DNA of 64,000 nt from Rhizaria sp. SCN 62-66 (taxonomy: Eukaryota > Rhizaria, unplaced), in NCBI GenBank assembly GCA_001724265.1, contig MEDY01000009.1:1-64000 (forward strand), given 5' to 3'. The position numbers and the translations under genes are program-made. The notes beneath the pieces are model-generated. The model was not told where the DNA came from. It made no database searches and saw only the letters and a list, made by a program, of their open reading frames with translations. Of this stretch, positions 58,601-64,000 are shown in pieces. Each line of letters starts with the position of its first letter. Position 1 is the first letter of the stretch.

Positions 58601-59173
58601 ACCGGGCACGTCATCACCGCAGACGGTGCCGGAGTAGGTCTCGCACGAGGGCTTAAGCACCATGGCGTCGACGACGGTGGTGGGGCCCAGCTCGCAGGTG
58701 GGGTTGGGCTGCCACTTGGTTGTGTCGGTGCAGTCGGGGAGCGTGATGCCGAACTGGGCCAGCATGCCCTGGTCAACGGCGCCAGCGCACGCGTCGGCCA
58801 CGGAGTCGCAGATAGACTTGCAGGGGAGCTCGACTGTGTTGGTGTCGACGTCGGCGCCGGCGACGCAGTGCGGGAAGGTGCTCATGCACATAGCGGGCGC
58901 GAGCGCGACGCGGCACTCCTCGGAGAGCACGGCCGATACCGTCGCCAGCTTGCCGAGGTTCACGGCTTCGACGACGGACTGACAGGAGGAGTCAGGGACG
59001 GCGACAGGATAGTTGATAATGGCGGCACAGACGGAAGGCTGCACGGGGGGAAGCGTGGCGTAATTCCCCGCGAAGATGCTCTCACAACGCACCGATTCGG
59101 CGACCCCGCTTGCGGCCAAGCAAACGAGGGCAATGAGCCCGAAGTAGGCGAACACCACACACAGGCGGCTCAT
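55601..59173 (-). CDS. Frizzled-like seven-helix receptor with two cysteine-rich domains, 1,190 aa
   Basis: The start is the ATG at 59173, which gives a signal peptide (LCVVFAYFGLIALVCLAA); the frame is open further 5' to 59596 but is AT-rich there. Two extracellular Cys-rich regions of Frizzled-CRD type follow (about residues 28-150 and 168-295). Seven membrane helices span about 390-718, including SLICSFILALTWLVFP, GWCAFQGIVFSYLVGTAVSWW and LFTQFTTPGMLGECG, as in Frizzled/Smoothened-like family F receptors. The canonical KTxxxW motif after helix 7 is not seen. The long cytosolic tail is low-complexity with Asp runs (DDDDDDDDDD around residue 1000) and Pro-rich parts. Such receptors occur in several protists without Wnt, so the ligand is unknown. 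Coupling to G proteins, and thus a link to the RGS protein of this window, is inference. Confidence 0.9.
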   Translation of the reverse strand: MSRLCVVFAYFGLIALVCLAASGVAESVRCESIFAGNYATLPPVQPSVCAAIINYPVAVPDSSCQSVVEAVNLGKLATVSAVLSEECRVALAPAMCMSTFPHCVAGADVDTNTVELPCKSICDSVADACAGAVDQGMLAQFGITLPDCTDTTKWQPNPTCELGPTTVVDAMVLKPSCETYSGTVCGDDVPGKVYVPAGFSQAVLEAVGQQMQFLFAVSPRSTECDRFMQGFTCARTFLLCDETTLAPERVLPLPRLPCGTFCDSFNARCAPLWAAAPALVAAGISPNCSTTTFGELLSCDGLTVLSAGQPNYPPVTAQTTDFGGITTTCSNWTAAGAPTTDMASAVTAVHAQCPAPLVKPDDANWPTIMDGACSDPCPMLIWTRDEYKHMDRLAIGVAVTSLICSFILALTWLVFPQHRSKRYILYLTLSIFIFTLVNFITFELPTGDQTVAESLCATNTNERHMKGWCAFQGIVFSYLVGTAVSWWLVQAVDLFMKVVMSVKIVPGSTFEVRREILFQLFAWGLPLIPTIAGLAYDQIGAHAIGQPWCLFSNARNHNSTFDVSWGFWIVPMFVYCCIGVVLMICILIKLAYTSYQSRKSGTTYRSPWTPYIRVLVFMGIMVYTWSFMFAYKLITQDNGAKWTASATEFIICLLFTQFTTPGMLGECGVVPAERLSATLMDALIVATTMPGILLFLLYGTNLEIYQCWAGLMYKHCGCSCFSRFADKKLDKNTVGPTNVSRSRDIIADPSASLVVGAAANSPASPTAMASPRSTTSLFGKNNKTRYGNAGTASGNRTGGGAGAASSSGAASPPGTNDSVAMRRAGDVSSSGVGLAAAATAYEPAAVPDPRAMPSNMFDTRSTVRSEAPPANLYGAGAGTGGVANNAGADPTAGLYGDSASFGAAGLYGDNSNSNSNLEAPLRPMQHTSSAVNTPSRFNTTGGAGKRPPAMPLPPVVPSYAASGNPYDDDDDDAPPPPPDDDDDGGDYRPGGDDDDDDDDDDRGASVRFPGMKTGGSGRWGPTEPAPGRHGAAAPRSKSTVATAPQPPQRPYQQPYQPQPPAMAVPPVPSFVSNSDADNAHGGGHPNGSGRSSGHSSGGNGNGNAFGPSEVQLSPVSDARPTPKQRLSEPVHAPAPAAPAAAAAPVSAMPPSPAEQQKLLIQQHEQRLKAQQQRAPDFPIPAPPRPDRPGR

Positions 59174-60112
59174 ATAACCAAGGCTTGTCGTAAGGGCACT
59201 GTAAAATAAATGCTGCCTCCGCAACAGCTTGCTGGTTATAGAGCTGTTACGGTAAGTTATCAAAGGAGGTGGAGGGAGTGAGATAAGGGGAATTTCAAGA
59301 GACGTGGAACCAGCGCACAACGAGCCTAGACACAAAAAACAAAGCAACACAACATAAATACCCTTAGAACTAGGCACGGGCACAAACGACAATTCAACAA
59401 GACGATTGTATCCCCTCACAGACGTTCCCCGATTTCGCGCCCTTGCTATGATGTCTGTTTTGGAGGCACCCGCCCAAAACTGACTGTGGGATGTCTCTGG
59501 CCACAGTCGATCGATATTGGTCGGCTTGCCACATTTGCTTGTGGTGGCTTCTGGGGGGGGTCTGGACGTGTGCTGAAAAGATTCGAGAGCATTCACTCGT
59601 CATCCTTGGTAGACGATATGCAATTGATCTAGTATGCATTGACTTGTCTGAGACATTGCTCCGTCATCTCTATCGCTATTCGGTGCGACTGTGACCCTGT
59701 GTCGAAGCTTTTTGGAAGGCGCATGAGAGAACAATCCGTTCGAAGTCTATTGTTCACACTGCACGGATTTTCGTGCCATTGACAAATATTTGTGTCAATG
59801 AGCTTCTGATCTATATTTCTTTGAACGACGAAACATACGATGGCACGCACTATTCTTTATCTGGTGGTCATCTATATCATCTACTGCCTAGATATTCTGA
59901 AGCGCCCAGCGTGATCTCCCATCATCCCACGAATCTGCAGACTCTCACGCTCCAGACACTCTCCAAACCTGACTTTTGTTGCTTGCCCTTTAGGCTTTGG
60001 TGTAACCTAGTTGCTGCCCCGCTTAAGTTATCACCTGCCTTCGTCGACCCACCCCCTTTCAGCTTCCTGCACTACCCCCTTTTTCTGTGGAACAGATAGA
60101 TTCACCCCTACA
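59174..60112. other. divergent spacer with an open leader frame
   Basis: About 940 bp lies between the Frizzled-like gene (minus) and the PDCD4-like gene (plus). The minus-strand frame of the receptor stays open to 59596 with several in-frame codons before the signal peptide, so the leader may be long. Nothing else is recognised. Confidence 0.5.
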
Positions 60113-61831
60113 ATGTCCCACAAGCCCACTTCCCCGATCACAATCAACACCGACGTCGACTCGCGCCGCATCAAGGCCCGCATGGCGCACGCCCGCGCGC
60201 GCCGCATGCGTTCCGCTGAGGCGGACGTTGACGCTGAAGACTTCGACGCCGACGCCGACGACCTTGACGACGACCTGGACGGCGACGACCAGGACCACGA
60301 CGATTTCGGCGATGACGTCGCCGGCGACTGGGTCATTTCGCCCTCGGCCCGCCTCGTCCGCGTCGAGAACGCCGACCCCATTGCGCCGCTGCACACGTAC
60401 GCTGAGTACAAGACGAGCGTGCGCGCCGCGCTCGACGCCTTCTTCGCCGCGGGCGGGCGCCAGGCCGACACCGAGTCCGTCGCAAGCCCCGGCGGCAGCG
60501 CCGCGCGCTCCCCGCTTAACGTCTTCCTCGACGCCGTGCGCCCACCCGCCAGCAGCGGCAGCGGCAGCGCCGTCGGCACCCCCGGCGCGGGCAGCCTGGC
60601 CGTGGCCGCCGCCTCTGACTCCCCCGCGGGCGACGGCAGCGGTGCCGGCTCCGCCTCTGCCGGCGACGGCAACGTCGCGCCGGGCGGCTCCCCGCTCGCC
60701 GGCGGCGCCATGGTGGCCTCGACCAGCGGCGCTAGCGGCGCGACGTCGCTGGACGACGCCATCGCCGACGCCGACAAACAGTTCTTGCAGCAGCGCAACG
60801 CGCGCTTCGTGGGCGAGCTGCCCTTCCTTATCCTGCAGCGCGCGCTGCTGGCGCAGGACGCCGAGGCGGCCCGCTGCCCTGCGCTCGTGCAGGCGCGCGA
60901 CCTGCTTTCGGCGCTGCTCGACTGCGCCTTTGTCACGCGCGCACAGGTCCTCCGCGGACTCGCGCGTGTGCAGGACTCGTTCGACGACCTGCTGCTCGAC
61001 GTGCCTCGCGCGCCCGCGCTGCTAGAGCCCGTGATCGCGTTCTTGCAGAGCGAGGGCATCGCCTCGGACAAGGACGCGCGTTTCCTGCGTCTGCGCGCTG
61101 TGCTGGCCGCGGACCCGCGCTCGCAGTGCGCAGGCTTCGACCCCGCGGCCGCCAAGCAGGCTCTGTCGCTCGCGGTCACCGACGCCCTGCGTGCGTCCAC
61201 GGTCGCCATCTCGGCCGCCATCCTCGCCGACGCCGCCGCGGCCATCGAGGTCGCCGTCGCGCAGAGCAAGGGCGACACTAGCGCCGGCTGCAGCGACGCC
61301 GCGACTGCCGCTGCTGACAGCGAGGCGCGGTCGGCCGTGGCGCGCGATTGGCTGGGCTGCGAGATCGCCAAGCAGCTCATCCGCAAGCGCGTCGAGGCCA
61401 CCGCGCCGCAGCACCAGCACTTCGCGCGGCGTGTGCTGGCGGCCGTTGGCGGCGGCAGCGCCGAGATCACGGCGCCGCCCACCGTCCACGCCAGCAGCGC
61501 CGCCGCCGTTCAGAGCGGCGCCGCAGCGGCCGCGGCCGAGAGCCACCTGACGCGGCTGCCCGCGCACGGCACCATCCTCATCTCGACGGTGCAGGCCGAG
61601 CGCGCCTTCGCGCTGCTGCTGCGCCGCTGCGACGACCTCGTGCTCGATATCCCGCGCGCCGAGCCGGCGCTGGCGCTTGCTCTCGCGTGCGCAGTCAAGG
61701 ATGAGACCGTGTCGCAGGGCTTCCTGGCCACGCTCGCGCTCGCGCCCGAGGAGGCCGCGGGCCGCGTCGTCGAGAGCGCGCGCAGGCACGTGCTCGCCCA
61801 CGGCGGCGCCAGCGTCGTCGACGACGAGTAA
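60113..61831 (+). CDS. PDCD4-like protein with two MA3 domains, 572 aa
   Basis: MA3 domains bind the helicase eIF4A, and PDCD4-type proteins use two of them to inhibit translation initiation. The N-terminus is basic (RRIKARMAHARARRMRS), then strongly acidic with Asp runs (about residues 35-75). The first MA3 domain spans about 93-320 with a Gly/Ser/Ala insert: HTYAEYKTSVRAALDAFF, LLSALLDCAFVTRAQVLRGL, and the hallmark SFDDLLLDVPRAPALLEPVI. The second spans about 345-545: AERAFALLLRRCDDLVLDIP and KDETVSQGFLATL. The two DLxLDxP blocks are the best evidence. The ATG at 60113 gives the conserved-looking basic start; an open frame upstream is AT-rich and was not taken. It is one exon ending at TAA. 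Confidence 0.85.
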   Translation: MSHKPTSPITINTDVDSRRIKARMAHARARRMRSAEADVDAEDFDADADDLDDDLDGDDQDHDDFGDDVAGDWVISPSARLVRVENADPIAPLHTYAEYKTSVRAALDAFFAAGGRQADTESVASPGGSAARSPLNVFLDAVRPPASSGSGSAVGTPGAGSLAVAAASDSPAGDGSGAGSASAGDGNVAPGGSPLAGGAMVASTSGASGATSLDDAIADADKQFLQQRNARFVGELPFLILQRALLAQDAEAARCPALVQARDLLSALLDCAFVTRAQVLRGLARVQDSFDDLLLDVPRAPALLEPVIAFLQSEGIASDKDARFLRLRAVLAADPRSQCAGFDPAAAKQALSLAVTDALRASTVAISAAILADAAAAIEVAVAQSKGDTSAGCSDAATAAADSEARSAVARDWLGCEIAKQLIRKRVEATAPQHQHFARRVLAAVGGGSAEITAPPTVHASSAAAVQSGAAAAAAESHLTRLPAHGTILISTVQAERAFALLLRRCDDLVLDIPRAEPALALALACAVKDETVSQGFLATLALAPEEAAGRVVESARRHVLAHGGASVVDDE

Positions 61832-62278
61832 GCGACGAGAAAAAGAAACATAACCGCAAGAAAAATTGAGAGTTAGTGTACAGTTGTGACCTTGTTTACT
61901 GTTTGTAGTTGGTGATTGATTATTGCGAGTATGAAGATGCTCCCTGGTGTGAATATAATAATAACTAAACGAAGATGTCGTATCTCAAAATGTAAATTAA
62001 TCAGATAAGTGTTTATTATTGGTTGTTGTTGCGCGTAATCAGAGACGCTGTACACACAAAAATATGAGAAAAGAACAATGCAGTTGATTCACGTATGTTG
62101 CTTGTGCTTGTAAACGAAAAAGAAACATTACTAAGAAAAAAACACAAATTGACGTGAAAACGGATGAAATTAGAATTGGTATGGGTATTACCGAGAAAGA
62201 AACGACGCTTAATACAACAATGACTTGTTTTCCTAATTGGTAATCATGAGTTGTACTGATGAAGCACATGTGCCCATT
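61832..62278. other. AT-rich convergent spacer, nothing recognised
   Basis: This 447-bp AT-rich spacer lies between the PDCD4-like gene and the minus-strand gene running off the right edge. No feature is supported. Confidence 0.6.
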
Positions 62279-64000
62279 TTAGAACTTAACTCCAGTCGTG
62301 GTGCTCGCGCGAGTGGGCCTGATGTCAGGCAGCGAGCTGGGGACGGCGCCGCTGCCGTTGACGCCACCGGTGGTGCTGGGGCGCGACTGCGGGGCGAACG
62401 AGCCCGATAGTGAGGGCCCGCCGCGCGAGCGGAGGTCCATGCGTGCGAGCCCCAGCGCCTGCGGGGACTGCGCGCCGCCCACACCGCCGATGGAGCTAGC
62501 GAAGCCGGCGGCGGTGCTGGGCGGCGAGAAGGCCGGGAGCTCGGAGCCGGGCAGCGGGGGCAGCGCGGCGAAGGTACGGCGGCGCAGCGCCTCGAGCTGC
62601 GTGCGCAGGAAGGCGATCTCGCGCGACTGCAGCTTGGCGAGGTCCACCAGCTGGCGCCGCATCGTCACCTCCTTCATCTTGCGGCCCTGGCCGGAGCTGG
62701 CGTGGTCGCCAATCACGTCCGTCACCGCCGCGGCCGCGGCCGCAGTCGTGCCCGCGCCGGGGGGCGCGTTGACGGTGCCTGCGGCAACGGCGGCGAGCAC
62801 GGCCTCGAGGCTCTCGGCCGCGGCGGGCTCGAGTCCCAGGTCGCCCTCGACGTCCATGGCCAGCGCGACGATGTTGGGCATGCCGCCGTCGGCGCCCTGT
62901 AGCGCCGTCGCGGTGCCCGGACGGCTGCCGCGGGACATCGGGCGCGGCGCGGCGCGCGAGGCGGGACGCGGGCCGGAGCCGGAGCGCAGAGTGGCGACGT
63001 GCGCGCGCTCCGCCACAGCCGCGGCGAGCAGCTTGACTGTCGAGATAAGTCTCGCGTTCTCGCGCTGGCGCTGGCCCGCGGCCGCGGCGAGCTGTGCCAG
63101 AGTATCCTGGCGCACGCGGAGACGGCCGCCCGCGGTCAGGCGCGCGAAGTCGACCTGGCGCTCGAGCTGCGCCTGCGTGGCGGCCTGCGCGGCTGACTGC
63201 GCGTGCGCGTCCGCCTCCTCAGTTTCAGCACGGAAGAAGGCCTCCGCGTCGCCACCCTCGGCGCCCGGCTCGCCCTTGGCGCTGGCGGCGCGCACCGCTG
63301 CCTGCAGTGACTTAGTTACGCGCAGCAGGTGCAGCTCGGCGGTCAGGTCGGCGGCGTCGGCGCGCTCAAGCTCGAGACGAACCAGGTCGCGCGCAGAGGC
63401 GGCGTTGGCAACCTTACCCTCGGCGCGCTGGCGCATGCGATTGACCTTCTCGTTGCCGGCGACGGTGACGGCGGCGTTGAGCGCGTGGACCCACTTGAGC
63501 GGGCACAGCAGAGCGTCTGAGCGGTCCGGCACCACGGCCACGGCGAGCGCGCCCAGCGCGGACGACGAGGCCTCCTCTGCGACCGTGGTGGCGCCGAAGC
63601 CCGCAGCGTCGAGCTCCACGGAGCCGTTCTGCAGCGAGATGGTGAGTTCGCAGTCGAGCGGGGAGCGCACGGTGCCGGAGACGGTGAGACCCGCAGCGAC
63701 GCAGGCCGGCGAGGGCGCCACGGCGGCCGCGAGGCGCGCGCGCGCGAGACGGCGGCGCGCGCGCTGCATCACGGCGGCGTCCTCGGAGGCCTCGGACACG
63801 GCGAGCGTGAGCGCGTCGTAGCTGTGCGCGAGCTCCATGAGGAAGTCGGCCAGACGCTGGCAGCGCAGCTCGCGCTCCCATTGAGCGCGGCGACGCCTGG
63901 CGAGCGTGCGGCGCCACTCGGACGGGCCCGTGCCGGCAGCGGCGCCAGCGGCAGCAGCGGCGACCGCGGCGGCAGCGAGGTCGTCGTCGGCCGAGTCGGA
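62279..64000 (-). CDS. 3' part of a coiled-coil protein, truncated by the window edge
   Basis: The minus-strand frame is open from the right edge (64000) to a TAA at 62279-62281, giving 574 codons, with the 5' end missing. The first visible residues are Ala-rich and Asp-rich, followed by EWRRTLARRRRAQWERELR. A mixed alpha/beta patch (SGTVRSPLDCELTISLQNGS) stands near residue 110, and then helical coiled-coil segments rich in Glu, Arg, Gln and Ala. Near the end a helix with QLVDLAKLQSREIAFLRTQL and LEALRRRTFAALP recalls the C-terminal helix of axonemal CFAP43/CFAP44-type proteins, but this is weak and from memory. The tail is low-complexity Gly/Ser/Pro. An ATG at 63838 is internal, because the frame clearly extends further. 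Confidence 0.7.
   Translation of the reverse strand, partial: SDSADDDLAAAAVAAAAAGAAAGTGPSEWRRTLARRRRAQWERELRCQRLADFLMELAHSYDALTLAVSEASEDAAVMQRARRRLARARLAAAVAPSPACVAAGLTVSGTVRSPLDCELTISLQNGSVELDAAGFGATTVAEEASSSALGALAVAVVPDRSDALLCPLKWVHALNAAVTVAGNEKVNRMRQRAEGKVANAASARDLVRLELERADAADLTAELHLLRVTKSLQAAVRAASAKGEPGAEGGDAEAFFRAETEEADAHAQSAAQAATQAQLERQVDFARLTAGGRLRVRQDTLAQLAAAAGQRQRENARLISTVKLLAAAVAERAHVATLRSGSGPRPASRAAPRPMSRGSRPGTATALQGADGGMPNIVALAMDVEGDLGLEPAAAESLEAVLAAVAAGTVNAPPGAGTTAAAAAAVTDVIGDHASSGQGRKMKEVTMRRQLVDLAKLQSREIAFLRTQLEALRRRTFAALPPLPGSELPAFSPPSTAAGFASSIGGVGGAQSPQALGLARMDLRSRGGPSLSGSFAPQSRPSTTGGVNGSGAVPSSLPDIRPTRASTTTGVKF

Overview
The window is a piece of nuclear genome from a unicellular eukaryote, probably a flagellate. 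Protein-coding stretches are very GC-rich (Ala, Gly, Ser and Pro-rich proteins with G/C at third positions), while intergenic DNA and introns are strongly AT-rich. Genes are long (up to about 13 kb), mostly intronless and on both strands. Proteins for a mitochondrion (organellar-type methionyl-tRNA synthetase with a presequence), a cilium (an EFHB/CFAP21-like protein and an RIIa docking protein), heterotrimeric G-protein and Frizzled-type signalling, and phosphoinositide/membrane signalling (FYVE, ELMO, F-BAR) are present. I cannot name the lineage.

The main discovery candidate is the genetic code. Four of the fourteen well-supported genes (MetRS, EFHB-like, FYVE-ELMO and the giant repeat protein) have exactly one in-frame TAG, and homologous or clearly coding sequence continues in the same frame beyond it. 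None of the fourteen genes ends in TAG: eight end in TAA and six in TGA. In the EFHB-like gene the TAG lies inside a conserved block, and in the FYVE-ELMO gene it interrupts the ELMO domain. I infer that UAG is a rare sense codon here and that UAA and UGA are the terminators. The encoded amino acid cannot be fixed from this window. A second oddity is that all six confidently placed introns have C at donor position +4 (GTACGT four times, GTACAT, GTCCGT), unlike the usual GTAAGT.

Layout. 1-1.98 kb: AT-rich sequence with only doubtful gene fragments, a direct repeat and an 18-bp palindrome. 1.98-5.85 kb (-): alanine-rich golgin-like coiled-coil protein. 6.3-8.7 kb (+): mitochondrial MetRS. 9.6-14.9 kb (-): F-BAR plus RGS protein. 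15.6-17.4 kb (+): EFHB-like ciliary protein. 17.8-18.9 kb (-): mannose-1-phosphate guanylyltransferase. 19.6-20.5 kb (+): proteasome subunit beta-7 (PSMB4). 21.0-28.2 kb (+): FYVE plus ELMO protein. 29.0-30.1 kb (-): adenylate kinase. 30.4-33.0 kb (+): RIIa-domain protein. 33.9-47.1 kb (+): 4,372-codon secreted or membrane repeat protein, with much lower GC than its neighbours. 47.3-54.5 kb (-): multi-pass sulfatase-fold (DUF229-like) protein. 55.6-59.2 kb (-): Frizzled-like seven-helix receptor. 60.1-61.8 kb (+): PDCD4-like protein with two MA3 domains. 62.3 kb to the right edge (-): 3' part of a coiled-coil protein.

Functional links are loose, as expected in a eukaryote. The Frizzled-like receptor, the RGS protein and the FYVE-ELMO protein could belong to one receptor, G-protein and actin/membrane signalling theme, and the EFHB-like and RIIa proteins point to an axoneme. 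No operons, CRISPR arrays, rRNA or tRNA genes were found.
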